The position numbers and the translations under genes are program-made. The notes beneath the pieces were generated by a model that saw only the letters and a program-made list of their open reading frames with translations, was not told where the DNA came from and searched no databases. A stretch of 64,000 bases of DNA from contig JBGPYB010000001.1 in NCBI GenBank assembly GCA_041493035.1, positions 1 to 64,000 of the forward strand, given 5' to 3'. The DNA comes from JBGPYB01 sp041493035. GTDB taxonomy: Bacteria; Acidobacteriota; Vicinamibacteria; Fen-336. Below, one piece after another: positions 26,945 to 35,728 of the stretch (position 1 is the first letter of the stretch; each line of letters opens with the position of its first letter).

Positions 26945-28953
26945 CGGCGCCCGGCCACCGTCCCGACAGCCGCCGCCGGAGACGCAGCCCGAACGAACGC
27001 AACCGAGCCTTCTCGCCGGGGGACGAGGGCGACGATGCCGCCGAGCGCCATGAGCGCCGTGGCTCCCCAGATCCAGCCGACCATGGGATTCACGAGAGCA
27101 TGGAGGCTCAGCGTGGCCCCGTCGGCGTCCAGGTTCAGGATCGAAAGGTAAAGGTCTTCGAACGGGAAGGTGCGAACGTCGGGTGTCCCCACGGGCTCAC
27201 GCTGTCGCTCGTACTGGTTCATCCGCGGGGTCATGGTCCCGATGTCCTTCCCTCCGCGGCTCACGGCGACGAGGGCCACCATCGATTGGCGATGAGGCTC
27301 GTCCCGTGCTTCCGTCCTGAGGAACGTCAGCGTGTACGCTCCAATCCCCGCCGATTCGCCCGTACGCAGGGTGAATTCCTTGGAGACGCCCATGGTGCTG
27401 CTTACCGCGATCGCCACGATCACGAGGGTCGCCCCGGAATGGACCACGTACGCGCCGAACCGCCTCCGGCCGCGGCGCAGGTTCGCCTCAGCAAAGGCTT
27501 CCAACGGTCCTTCGTTGTGGTCCCGCATCCGTTGCCGCAGCGGCAACCCGATCTCGGACAGGGTCACCCAGGCGGTGTAGCCGCCGAAGGCCAGCGTGAC
27601 GACCGTCCACGGGCTGCGCGCCCCCGCCGCGAATCCGATGGCCGCCGCGAGCGCGGCTCCTGCAAGGGGCGGCAGAAGAGCGCGCCGCATCTGCTCCGGC
27701 GTGGCGCGCCCCCACGGGAGCGCCGGGCCGACACCCATGAGGAAGAGCAGGGCTGCCCCGATCGGCACCGCCATAGCATCGAAGTAGGGGCGCCCTACGC
27801 TCATTCGCACGCCTCGAAGCGCCTCCACGACCAAAGGGAAGACCGTTCCCACGAGGACCGTGAAGGTGAGGAGCACGAACAGGAGGTTGTTCAGCAGGAA
27901 CATGCCGTCGCGACTCGCCGCCCCTTCCAGCCGACCCTCGGGTGCGAGCGTGTCGACGCGTGTCGCGAGGAGGGTGACGGAAAAGAGCAACGCCGCCGCG
28001 AGAAAGCCCAGAATCGTCGGCCCGATGGCGCTCTGGGTGAAGGAGTGAACCGAGTTGAAGACGCCCGACCGCGTCATGAAGGTGCCCAGGATCGTCAGCA
28101 GGAAGGACGCGGCGACGAGCGTCACGGTCCATCCTTTCAGGATCCCCTTGCGCTCCATCAGGACCGCCGAGTGGACGGCGGCCGTCGCGGTCAGCCAGGG
28201 AAGGAGCGAGGCGTTCTCGACGGGGTCCCAGGCCCAGTACCCCCCCCAACCCAGAACCTCGTAGGCCCACCAGCCGCCGAGAACGATGGCGCACGTCAGA
28301 AAGACCCAGGGAACGAGAAGCCAGGTCCGGAGCGGGCGGATGAAGCCATGACCGAGGTGGCCGGTGAAGAGCGCCGCGCAGGCCAAGCCGAAAGGGATCG
28401 TCATCCCCACGTATCCCGAATAGAGGAAGGGTGGGTGGATGGCCATCAAGACGTGGTTTTGAAGGAGCGGGTTCGGCCCAGGTCCGTCGGGCGGGACGGG
28501 GAAGACCGTATGGAACGGCTGAGCGGGCCCGGCCAGCAGGAAGCTGAAGAAGGCTCCGCACGCGAGCCACACCGCGGTCGCGTACGGCATGTACTCGGGG
28601 TGACTATTGCGGTTTGCCCACGTGGCTGCGGCGATGTAGGCGCCGAGGACAAGGCCCCAGAAGAGGATGGATCCCTCAAGGGAGGACCAGAGGCTCACGA
28701 AGGACACCCACGTCGGGACCGATCGCGAACCGACTTGCGCGACGTAGCTCACGCTGAAGTCGTGCGTCAGCAGAGCGTAGAGCATCACGGCATTGGCCGC
28801 AGCCATGAGTCCCGCGAAGGCGAACGCGAGACGTCGCGTCCAGGCGGAGCCTTCGACGGAGGGCCGCCTTCCTATCGCGAAACCGACGACGGTCCCCGTC
28901 GTGGCCACCAGGAGCGCCAGAAGGACGAGGGTGCGGCCGAGTAGCGGTGTCAC
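26941..28953 (-). CDS. ccmF: Heme lyase CcmF
   Basis: This 670-residue polytopic membrane protein catalyses attachment of heme to apocytochrome c. The tryptophan-rich WWD domain WGGYWAWDPVENASLLPW lies near residue 230, with FMTRSGV and SVHSF downstream as in all CcmF proteins. Conserved histidines flank it (for example AIHPPFLYSGY). Length is normal for the family (about 640-670). It overlaps ccmE and ccmG by 4 nt. Confidence 0.97.
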   Translation of the reverse strand: MTPLLGRTLVLLALLVATTGTVVGFAIGRRPSVEGSAWTRRLAFAFAGLMAAANAVMLYALLTHDFSVSYVAQVGSRSVPTWVSFVSLWSSLEGSILFWGLVLGAYIAAATWANRNSHPEYMPYATAVWLACGAFFSFLLAGPAQPFHTVFPVPPDGPGPNPLLQNHVLMAIHPPFLYSGYVGMTIPFGLACAALFTGHLGHGFIRPLRTWLLVPWVFLTCAIVLGGWWAYEVLGWGGYWAWDPVENASLLPWLTATAAVHSAVLMERKGILKGWTVTLVAASFLLTILGTFMTRSGVFNSVHSFTQSAIGPTILGFLAAALLFSVTLLATRVDTLAPEGRLEGAASRDGMFLLNNLLFVLLTFTVLVGTVFPLVVEALRGVRMSVGRPYFDAMAVPIGAALLFLMGVGPALPWGRATPEQMRRALLPPLAGAALAAAIGFAAGARSPWTVVTLAFGGYTAWVTLSEIGLPLRQRMRDHNEGPLEAFAEANLRRGRRRFGAYVVHSGATLVIVAIAVSSTMGVSKEFTLRTGESAGIGAYTLTFLRTEARDEPHRQSMVALVAVSRGGKDIGTMTPRMNQYERQREPVGTPDVRTFPFEDLYLSILNLDADGATLSLHALVNPMVGWIWGATALMALGGIVALVPRREGSVAFVRAASPAAAVGTVAGRR

Positions 28954-29447
28954 CGTCCGGCTCCGTCGCCCGAATCCTTCATCGTCCGCATCATCTCCTT
29001 CACGTCCACCTTGGTCTTGTCTCCAGGGACGCGGTACTCGTTGCTATGGGAGATCATGAGGCGATTCCCCTGGAAGTACCCTGCCGGAGTCATCGTCCCC
29101 TCGACGACGACACCGATCCGCTCGCGGAAGAGCTGGGGCGGCACGCCCGTCGCCTTTACGTGGACGGTGCCGCCCTGCCGATCGATGACGTCGAAGTCCA
29201 GACTCGAGGCCCCTTCGCTGCGGACGATGCTGCCCGGCGCCACGAGACCTCCGAGGCGGATCGTCGCTCCCATGGCCTTGTCGCCGGCGGCGTGCAGCTC
29301 CGTCGGGCCCCAGTAGTAGACGAGATTGCGGCCGATTCCGCCGACGGTGATGACGAGGAGCGCCGCGAGCGCCACGGCCAGGGCGCCGAAGGCGAACCAT
29401 CGTGAGCGCTGGGGCCCCAGCGTCGATGAGGGCATCGTCGTGCTCAT
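28950..29447 (-). CDS. ccmE: Heme chaperone CcmE
   Basis: This 165-residue periplasmic heme carrier has one N-terminal anchor helix (residues 17-36). An OB-fold beta domain begins at about residue 58 with IRLGGLVAPGSI and FDVIDRQGGTVHV. The heme-binding region reads ISHSNEYRVP, with His134 at the position of the covalent heme ligand in E. coli (HxxxY). ATG 29447 overlaps the ccmD stop by 4 nt, which fixes the start. Confidence 0.93.
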   Translation of the reverse strand: MSTTMPSSTLGPQRSRWFAFGALAVALAALLVITVGGIGRNLVYYWGPTELHAAGDKAMGATIRLGGLVAPGSIVRSEGASSLDFDVIDRQGGTVHVKATGVPPQLFRERIGVVVEGTMTPAGYFQGNRLMISHSNEYRVPGDKTKVDVKEMMRTMKDSGDGAGR

Positions 29448-29584
29448 GGTCGCTGGCTCCGCTTTCGTTCTGCGCGATAGCGCACGTGGACCGAGACGGC
29501 ATAGCCGAATAGCACCACGGCAGAGACGACGTAGGCTGCGACCACGAAGCCCCAACCCCCCTCGATGACTCCCGTCGGCGTCAT
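29444..29584 (-). CDS. ccmD: CcmD-like small membrane protein
   Basis: This 46-residue protein is easily missed because of its size. It reads MTPTGVIEGG, then a single transmembrane helix (WGFVVAAYVVSAVVVLFGYAV region, about residues 11-31), then a basic tail VRYRAERKRSQRP. This helix-then-basic layout and the position between ccmC and ccmE are typical of CcmD, which helps release holo-CcmE from the CcmABC complex. ATG 29584 overlaps the ccmC stop by 4 nt and its own stop overlaps the ccmE start by 4 nt. Confidence 0.88.
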   Translation of the reverse strand: MTPTGVIEGGWGFVVAAYVVSAVVLFGYAVSVHVRYRAERKRSQRP

Positions 29585-30300
29585 CGGTCGCCTCGTGTCG
29601 AGGCAGGGGCGACCGCTGCCGGTGGTGGCAGCGGGGGCGCCAGTTCGCTTTCAAGCCTCAGAACGGCCAACCGCGTCCTCAGACCGATGAGCCCGGACAT
29701 GAGGAAGAGGATGCCGAAGGCATTGATCCGAAGCGGCCAGTGAAACGCCTTCGAGACCGTTTCGGGGGAGGACTGGACTTGATGGAGGGAGTTCCACCAC
29801 CGCACGGAAAAATAGACGATCGGGACGTCCACGTACGCGATGATCGTGGCGACCGCCGACCACACCGCTCGCTTCACCGGATCATCGACGAAGCGGCGCA
29901 AGACCAAGATGCCCGCAAATGCGAAGACGAGTACTGCCGTGGTCGTGAGGCGTGGATCCCAGTCCCACCAGACGCCCCACGTGGGCTTCGCCCAGATGGC
30001 GCCCTGCATGCACAACAGGGTCGAGAGCACGACGCCCACTTCCATGCCCGCCTCGAGGCGCGCGTCCCAGCGCCATCCGCCCTTGAAGAGCGACACGAGA
30101 GCGCAGCCGAAGGCGAATGTGAGGGCGAGCATCGCGTTCCAGGCCGTGGGGACGTGGACATACATGATCCGTTGGACGTCTCCCATGTACGTCTCGCCCG
30201 GCGCAGCAAACAGGCCCCACGAGGACCCCCAGGCCAGGAGAGCGAGGCCCAGGGCCGCGAGAGCATATGGGACCACAGCGCCTTGCCGATCCGCGGACAT
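29581..30300 (-). CDS. ccmC: Heme-handling protein CcmC
   Basis: This 239-residue, six-helix membrane protein loads heme onto CcmE. The WWD signature WGVWWDWDPRLT is at about 108-119, with conserved His residues before it (YVHVPTAWN at about 47-55) and after it. ATG 30300 overlaps the ccmB stop by 1 nt (TGATG). A longer frame upstream is only ccmB out of frame. Confidence 0.95.
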   Translation of the reverse strand: MSADRQGAVVPYALAALGLALLAWGSSWGLFAAPGETYMGDVQRIMYVHVPTAWNAMLALTFAFGCALVSLFKGGWRWDARLEAGMEVGVVLSTLLCMQGAIWAKPTWGVWWDWDPRLTTTAVLVFAFAGILVLRRFVDDPVKRAVWSAVATIIAYVDVPIVYFSVRWWNSLHQVQSSPETVSKAFHWPLRINAFGILFLMSGLIGLRTRLAVLRLESELAPPLPPPAAVAPASTRGDR

Positions 30301-30959
30301 CAGTCCTCCACCACGCGGCCGAAAAGCAAGCCACAGAGAGACCAATATATCAGGTCGAAACAGACAAGGAGCAGTGACCAGGATCGCACCTGACCCATGG
30401 GATCTCCCAGGATGATCAGGGATGTGGCCTTTGCCGAGGCCAAGAGTACGGGGACCACGAGTGGAAAAAGCAGGAGCGGCAGCAACGTCTGCCTCGCTCG
30501 AGCCTGGGAGGTCATGGCGGCATAGAGCGTCCCCGGCGCCGACAGGCCTGCGGTTCCGAGAAGGATGATCCCCACGAGGGCGCCGATGTTCGTCGTCCCG
30601 GCGTCGTAGAGGACGATCATCACCGGAACGAGTGCCAGACCGAGGAAGGCGAGCTGCCCCCAATTGGCCAGAGCCTTGCCGTAGTACAGGGCTCGCGCCG
30701 AGGCTGGCAAGAGGAGGAGCCCCTCGAGGGCTCGCTGTTCCATCTCGGCCTGGAAGCTCTCGGCGAGGCTCAAGGTCGAGGAGAGGAGCAAGGCCAGCCA
30801 TAGGAAACCCGCGGCGTGCTGGCGGAGGGCAAGGGCGTTAGGTCCGATGGCGAAGCTGAAGAGCAGGAGGGACGTCGCCCCGAAGATCAAGATGGCGAGT
30901 ACCTGCGCCCGGGTCCGCCACTGGAGCAGGAAATCCTTGCGGAGCGCCGCGAGGAGCAT
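30300..30959 (-). CDS. ccmB: Heme exporter permease CcmB
   Basis: This 219-residue membrane subunit of the CcmAB ABC complex frees holo-CcmE from CcmC. It has about six hydrophobic helices. Family features include KDFLLQWRTRAQVLAILIFG at the N-terminus, EMEQRALEGLLLLP and the LLPLLLFPLVVPVLLASAKAT region. ATG 30959 overlaps the ccmA stop by 1 nt. Confidence 0.94.
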   Translation of the reverse strand: MLLAALRKDFLLQWRTRAQVLAILIFGATSLLLFSFAIGPNALALRQHAAGFLWLALLLSSTLSLAESFQAEMEQRALEGLLLLPASARALYYGKALANWGQLAFLGLALVPVMIVLYDAGTTNIGALVGIILLGTAGLSAPGTLYAAMTSQARARQTLLPLLLFPLVVPVLLASAKATSLIILGDPMGQVRSWSLLLVCFDLIYWSLCGLLFGRVVED

Positions 30960-31672
30960 CAGTTGCCTTCCGCGGCGGGGCCGAAGCTCGCGTGGCTCGG
31001 GAGCTGGGCCGCGGGGCCGAACCACTGAAGGCGCCCTTCCTCCAGGACCACACCCAGGTCGCAGAGCTCGCTGCCACGCTCCAACAGGTGGGTAGCCATG
31101 AGAACGGTGGCTCCTCGCCGGCGCAGGCGGTCCAGCAGGGAGTCGACAAGACGAAACCCGGGAGGGTCAAGCTGGCCGTAGGGCTCGTCGAGGAGCACGA
31201 CCGACGCCTCCTGGAGCAGCGTGCGAGCCAGACTCAGGCGCTTTCGCATTCCCGCCGAGAAGGTCTCGACACTGTCGTCCGCCCGGTGGGCCAGCCCCAC
31301 TTCTTCCAGCAGAGGAAGAAGCGCCTTGCGATCGGAATCTCGCCCCAGAAAACGCGCCTCCACCTGCATGTTTTCGAGCGCGCTCAGCGCCTCGTAGAGA
31401 TAGGAAGAGTGCGACAGGAGGGCGACGTGCTCGCGCACCTTCTGGGTTGCCGTTCTGAGGTCGAATCCCGCCAGGCGCGCCGTGCCGCGATCGGCTCGAA
31501 TAGCCGTGGACAGTACCCGCAGCAGCGTGGACTTTCCCGAGCCGTTGCGGCCCGTGACCATGACGACGGTTCCGGTCGGAACTCGCAGGCTCACGTCGAC
31601 GAGGGCCCACCGACGCCCGTAGCGTCGGCAGAGTCCCGACGCGTCCACCGCAAGGAGAGGCTGGTCCGTCAT
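30959..31672 (-). CDS. ccmA: ABC transporter ATPase CcmA
   Basis: This 237-residue ATPase of the heme-handling ABC complex has Walker A GRNGSGKST at 41-49, an ABC signature reading FSAGMRKRLSLAR, Walker B VVLLDEP with GQLDPPG, and the H-loop ATHLLERG. It is the first gene of the ccm operon and diverges from the FHA gene across 118 nt, which should hold the operon promoter. Confidence 0.93.
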   Translation of the reverse strand: MTDQPLLAVDASGLCRRYGRRWALVDVSLRVPTGTVVMVTGRNGSGKSTLLRVLSTAIRADRGTARLAGFDLRTATQKVREHVALLSHSSYLYEALSALENMQVEARFLGRDSDRKALLPLLEEVGLAHRADDSVETFSAGMRKRLSLARTLLQEASVVLLDEPYGQLDPPGFRLVDSLLDRLRRRGATVLMATHLLERGSELCDLGVVLEEGRLQWFGPAAQLPSHASFGPAAEGN

Positions 31673-31790
31673 GAGACGCGGTTTTACTCGCTGCCCCGAC
31701 GGGCGTCAAACGGGAGCCCTCCCTCAGGAGCGTGCTAGAATCCCGGCCGGCTCCGGCTCCGGCCTCGGCTTCATCCAAGGAGGAACCCAC

Positions 31791-32813
31791 GTGGCGACGC
31801 TGCGCCTTGTCCCCGCTTCGGGTAGCCCGATAGAGATCACGCAGGACCAGGTTCTCCTCGGCCGCGATCCCGGTTGTGACTTCGTGCTCAACGACGGCTC
31901 GGTTTCGCGGCGACATGCCCGCATCGAAAGGCGCGGCGCGGGCTGGGCCGTCGTGGACCAGGGGAGCGCCAACGGTACGTTCGTCGACAGCAATCGTGTC
32001 GCCGACGCGGCGCTGCGGAGCGGACAGGACGTGCGCTTCGGCTCGCTAAGCTATCGCGTCGAGATCCAGGGCGAAGTCGACACGGGCGCGACACTGGCCG
32101 GCGCCTCCTCTGATGCGACCGTCGTCCAGGCGGCGCCGGTCGTTGCCCCATCTCCGCCGCCTCGGCCTGCGGCTCCGCCCCCGCCGCCGCCTCGTCCACC
32201 CGCTCCGGCCTCCCCTGGTCCTCCGCGTGCCGCCGCGGTGCCGCCCCCGCCACCTCCTCCGCTCCACACGGCCGGGCGCACGTCTCCTCCTTCCCCTGTC
32301 CCCGCGATGGCCGCCGGCCCCCCTCCACCCCAGAAGAAGGGCAAGGGGCCGTTCTTCTGGCTGGCCACGGGCTGCTTCGGTTGCCTGACGATGGTGGTCC
32401 TCGCGATCGCTCTCATCGGCGGCGGCGTGTATTTTTCGACGCGCGGGCCTGTCGATGCGGTGAAGGCGGAGCTTGGCGACATTCGTCAGGGCAAGCTGGA
32501 CGACGCCTACGCGCGGCTCAGCGAGGACTACAAGGCCCGCTTGGCGCGAGAGGACTTCGAGCGCGCGGTTGCGGCCCACCCGGGGCTGAAGGACAGTCCC
32601 GATGCAAAGTTCTGGTCATGGAGCGTCCACGTCGTCAACGACAGGGGACGCGTCTCTGGCAAGGTCGGTGGAGCCTCCGGACCCAGAGAGGACGCTGGCT
32701 TCGGCCTGAAGAAAGAGTCGGGTCAGTGGAAGATCTCGTCCTTCGACGTGGGTGGCACCGACCTCACGGGCGCTGAAGCCGCACCCCAGGATCCGGCTTC
32801 CGAGTCGCCGTGA
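31791..32813 (+). CDS. FHA-domain membrane protein with extracytoplasmic C-terminal domain
   Basis: This 340-residue protein has an FHA phosphothreonine-binding domain at residues 1-85 (GR at 24-25, SRRH at 39-42, NGT at 61-63, all conserved). A very Pro/Ala-rich linker (about 110-180) and one transmembrane helix follow (FFWLATGCFGCLTMVVLAIALIGGGVYF, about 184-212). The C-terminal domain (VDAVKAELGDIRQGKLDDAYARLSEDY) resembles DUF4864/NTF2-like modules. The start is GTG 31791, after AAGGAGG. It probably links Ser/Thr phosphorylation inside the cell to an envelope event. The only kinase-like protein in the window is the pseudokinase, 18 kb away. Confidence 0.85.
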   Translation: MATLRLVPASGSPIEITQDQVLLGRDPGCDFVLNDGSVSRRHARIERRGAGWAVVDQGSANGTFVDSNRVADAALRSGQDVRFGSLSYRVEIQGEVDTGATLAGASSDATVVQAAPVVAPSPPPRPAAPPPPPPRPPAPASPGPPRAAAVPPPPPPPLHTAGRTSPPSPVPAMAAGPPPPQKKGKGPFFWLATGCFGCLTMVVLAIALIGGGVYFSTRGPVDAVKAELGDIRQGKLDDAYARLSEDYKARLAREDFERAVAAHPGLKDSPDAKFWSWSVHVVNDRGRVSGKVGGASGPREDAGFGLKKESGQWKISSFDVGGTDLTGAEAAPQDPASESP

Positions 32814-33130
32814 CCACTCCGTACCCGGAGCCTGTCGAGATCCGTCACGAGAAGTCCGCGCGCCGCGTCATCCTGACGTGGGACGACGGCCACGTGTCCA
32901 CCTATCCTCTCGACTACCTCCGAAGCTGGTGCCCCTGCGCCGGCTGCCAGGGCCACGCGCCCGTGGCGAAGTACCTCGACCGAACCGGCGAGGAGATGGT
33001 GCACCTCGAAGCGGTGGGGAACTACGCGATAGCGCCCACCTGGGCCGACGGCCACAGCACCGGCATCTACAGCTTCCGGCTCTTGCGCGGCCTCTGTCCC
33101 TGCGACGACTGCGGCGGCGAGAGGCGCTAG
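32810..33130 (+). CDS. DUF971-family protein
   Basis: This 106-residue protein corresponds to the DUF971 domain found alone in bacteria and at the N-terminus of gamma-butyrobetaine hydroxylase. Two CxxC motifs (RSWCPCAGC and GLCPCDDC) probably bind a metal. Conserved phrases are LTWDDGHVSTYPLDYLR and YAIAPTWADGHSTGIYSF. Stand-alone members have been connected to Fe-S protein work in some bacteria. GTG 32810 overlaps the FHA gene by 4 nt, and its stop overlaps the convergent cation-efflux gene by 4 nt. Confidence 0.88.
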   Translation: MTTPYPEPVEIRHEKSARRVILTWDDGHVSTYPLDYLRSWCPCAGCQGHAPVAKYLDRTGEEMVHLEAVGNYAIAPTWADGHSTGIYSFRLLRGLCPCDDCGGERR

Positions 33131-34008
33131 AACGGCTCGAGGTGGACGACGACGTCCACGATACTCGGATGAGCCTTCTTGAGGGCGTCCTCGATGCGGT
33201 CCGCCACGTCGTGAGCGGCCCGTAGGGAGACCCCACCGTCCACGAAGGCGACGAGGTCCACGTAGACGGCGTCGGCGCCTCCGCGGCTTCGCACATCGCG
33301 GTACCCCTTCACGCCGTCGACCCCCTCCACGACCGACGCGATGGCCGCCGCAGGGAGGACCACGCGATCCGTCAGCACATGGAACGATCCCACCAGGATC
33401 TTGACCGCCTGGACGGCGATCACCACCGCGATAGCGACGGCCACCGTAGCGTCGGCCCAGGGGAATCCGGCCTTGGCACCGGCAAAAGAAGCTATGACCC
33501 CGAGCGACACGTACAGATCCGACCGCGTGTGCATCGCATCGGCCACGAGGTAGTCGCTCCCCAGGCGCCGTCCTTCGCGAGCCTCGTACCAGGAGACGAA
33601 GACGTTCATGGCGATGGTGGCGAGCATCACCGTCCAGTTGAGGGCGCCTATCACCGGGAGGTGAGCCCCCGAAGCCTGGACGAGCGCTCCCTGGACGACG
33701 CTATACGAAAGGGCCAGGAGAGCGACTCCGATGAGGGTCGTCGCGGCCGTTTCGAATTTGCGATGGCCGTAGGGATGTCCTGAGTCGGGAGGGGCGTAGG
33801 CGAATGCGGCCACGAGCAGGCCAATGACGTTGTTCGAACCGTCCACGAGGCTGTGATAGCCGTCGGCCACCATCGAGACGCTTCCCGAGAGCGTGCCGAC
33901 GACGATCTTGCCCCCGCTCACGACGAGGTTCAGGGCAAGGGTGATCCAGAGGACGCGGCGTACGGCGGCGCCCAGGGCGGCGGGGGAGTCGGCGAGTGCG
34001 GACGTCAT
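33127..34008 (-). CDS. Cation diffusion facilitator (CDF) family transporter
   Basis: This 293-residue proton-driven divalent metal exporter has six transmembrane helices in the first about 205 residues. Metal-site motifs are DGYHSLVDGSNN in helix 2 and ADAMHTRSD in helix 5. A cytoplasmic C-terminal domain of about 85 residues ends in HLEPF. The metal (Zn, Fe, Mn or Co) cannot be decided. It is 13 nt downstream of the Rossmann-fold gene, apparently in the same operon. Confidence 0.92.
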   Translation of the reverse strand: MTSALADSPAALGAAVRRVLWITLALNLVVSGGKIVVGTLSGSVSMVADGYHSLVDGSNNVIGLLVAAFAYAPPDSGHPYGHRKFETAATTLIGVALLALSYSVVQGALVQASGAHLPVIGALNWTVMLATIAMNVFVSWYEAREGRRLGSDYLVADAMHTRSDLYVSLGVIASFAGAKAGFPWADATVAVAIAVVIAVQAVKILVGSFHVLTDRVVLPAAAIASVVEGVDGVKGYRDVRSRGGADAVYVDLVAFVDGGVSLRAAHDVADRIEDALKKAHPSIVDVVVHLEPF

Positions 34009-34021
34009 GGGCGCTCGCGAC

Positions 34022-35704
34022 TCATTTCATCCGCGCGCCCTTGTCCTCGGTGGCGAACACCCATCCCACGACTTTCCCGGGCTGGATCAGCCCTTCGGCG
34101 CTCCAGAACTGACGATCACGGAGAAACCGCGACGACGTTTCGGCGGCCGGAATGGCGTCGATCTCCTTGGCGATCGTCTCGAACCGTTCCTTCCACAGGG
34201 CCATGTTTGCCTCGCGAAGGTCCACCCACCCCGCCTTGGCCCAGGCCTCGACCCGCTCCGGCGAGATCTCGATGGAATTTCCGGCGGTGGTGATGGGCGG
34301 AATCTTGCATTCGGGCCCGCGGAGAAGCCGCCCATCGGGGAGCAGCACCGGGATCCCGATCGAGAGGATGGGGCGTCGCACCTCGGGTCGGTCCACCTCG
34401 GCCAAGAGCCGCCGGCTCATCTCCGCCGGCGCCGACTCTCGTACCTTGCCCATCGTGCCGTAGGCGCGTCGCAGTAGATCGGCCTCGTGGAGGAGCTTCG
34501 ATAGCCGCGGCGGCCCGAGGTTCTCGAAGGCCACGCTTCGCACGTCGTGCTGCTTCTCCAGATCCCGGAGCTTCTCGAGGGCCCAGTGGCGCATGAGGCC
34601 GGCGCGATAGGTCGGTCCCATGACGGCGTTGTCGAGGGCGTTGATGACGTCGTGACCAGTGTTTCCGCCCACCAATTCCCGGACGACGACGTCGGCGATC
34701 TCCTCGGGCGTCACGAACTCCATCTGCTCGCTCGTCGTGATCGCGCTGAACTCCTCCAGGGAGAAGATGCCGTTCTCGCCGGTGTCGATGAAGACGTTCT
34801 GGAGGGTCTGTCCCGTGGCTCGTCCCCGGTTCGGATCCACGGGACGGAACGAGTCGCCAGGGCGAATAGCCTCCGCCTCGTCGACCTCTACGTCGTAGAG
34901 GGGAACCGGGTGGCCTCCGCGAAGGATCTCGCCGAAGCCGATTCGCTTCCACGCGATGGCGGCGGCGGGCTTGATCTCCTTGATGATCGGTCCGTCGGGT
35001 GTCCTGGCCATCAAGAAGAGGAGAAGCGTGTGGGCGCCGGCCAGGGCGCTCTTCGAGAGGAGGACGCGGGACGGCTTCTCCTCCGAGTGCGTGTACGGGA
35101 TGTTGAGACCCATCCCGCCGGTCCCCGACGTGCCGATCTTGATGTACACCTTCGTCCCCGCCTTGACCATCGAAAGGTAGAGAACCTGAACGTGACGGAT
35201 GAGCTGCGGAACGTAGTCGGTGACGAGGAGCATCTCCAGGCTCTCGCGGAGATCGGCCTTCGCCTGGAGGGCCTGGTAGGCCAACCGGCTCGTCTTGTAG
35301 ACGTCCTGGTACGCGATCCCGGTGGCGGTATTGACGGCGTCCACGATGATGTCGGGGCGCTCCTCGGTCACGAGCTGGAAGAGGAAGTATTGGCGCGCCG
35401 CCGCCTCCGAGAGCGGGTCGAGAAGGCTCTCGATGATCCGGCCTCTGAGCTCGGCGTCGGAGAAGACCTCGCGGCGCGGTCGGTCCTTGAGGTCGGCGAA
35501 GGTGAAGACGTCCCCCCAGGCGGCGGCGAGCTCGACGCTCTCGCGCTCGGGGGTGAGGGCAAGGACGGCGGCTTCGGCCTCCTCGCGTTTCAGCGAGAGA
35601 AGGGTGATCCGTCGCGGCCCTTCCCGGACGAGGCGCCGAGCGACGGCCTGCCCCACGAGGCCGTACCCGCCGAGGACGAGGACGGACTTTCCGCGGATGT
35701 CCAT
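34022..35704 (-). CDS. Large Rossmann-fold (SDR-like) protein of unknown function
   Basis: This 560-residue protein begins like an extended short-chain dehydrogenase, with the dinucleotide-binding motif GGYGLVG at 12-18. A segment VDAVNTATGIAYQDVY (about 120-135) occupies the place where SDRs have their NNAG-like strand. I see no clear YxxxK catalytic pair. YIKIGTSGTGGMGLNIPYTH (about 187-206) is a striking glycine-rich segment. The C-terminal half (about 300-560) is unlike any family I recognise. No signal peptide or membrane helix is present. It sits between a glycosyltransferase and a CDF transporter with short gaps (24 and 13 nt), so it may modify a sugar or lipid product. Confidence 0.65.
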   Translation of the reverse strand: MDIRGKSVLVLGGYGLVGQAVARRLVREGPRRITLLSLKREEAEAAVLALTPERESVELAAAWGDVFTFADLKDRPRREVFSDAELRGRIIESLLDPLSEAAARQYFLFQLVTEERPDIIVDAVNTATGIAYQDVYKTSRLAYQALQAKADLRESLEMLLVTDYVPQLIRHVQVLYLSMVKAGTKVYIKIGTSGTGGMGLNIPYTHSEEKPSRVLLSKSALAGAHTLLLFLMARTPDGPIIKEIKPAAAIAWKRIGFGEILRGGHPVPLYDVEVDEAEAIRPGDSFRPVDPNRGRATGQTLQNVFIDTGENGIFSLEEFSAITTSEQMEFVTPEEIADVVVRELVGGNTGHDVINALDNAVMGPTYRAGLMRHWALEKLRDLEKQHDVRSVAFENLGPPRLSKLLHEADLLRRAYGTMGKVRESAPAEMSRRLLAEVDRPEVRRPILSIGIPVLLPDGRLLRGPECKIPPITTAGNSIEISPERVEAWAKAGWVDLREANMALWKERFETIAKEIDAIPAAETSSRFLRDRQFWSAEGLIQPGKVVGWVFATEDKGARMK

Positions 35705-35728
35705 GCGGGCCCTCGGGCCCCTCCGGCC

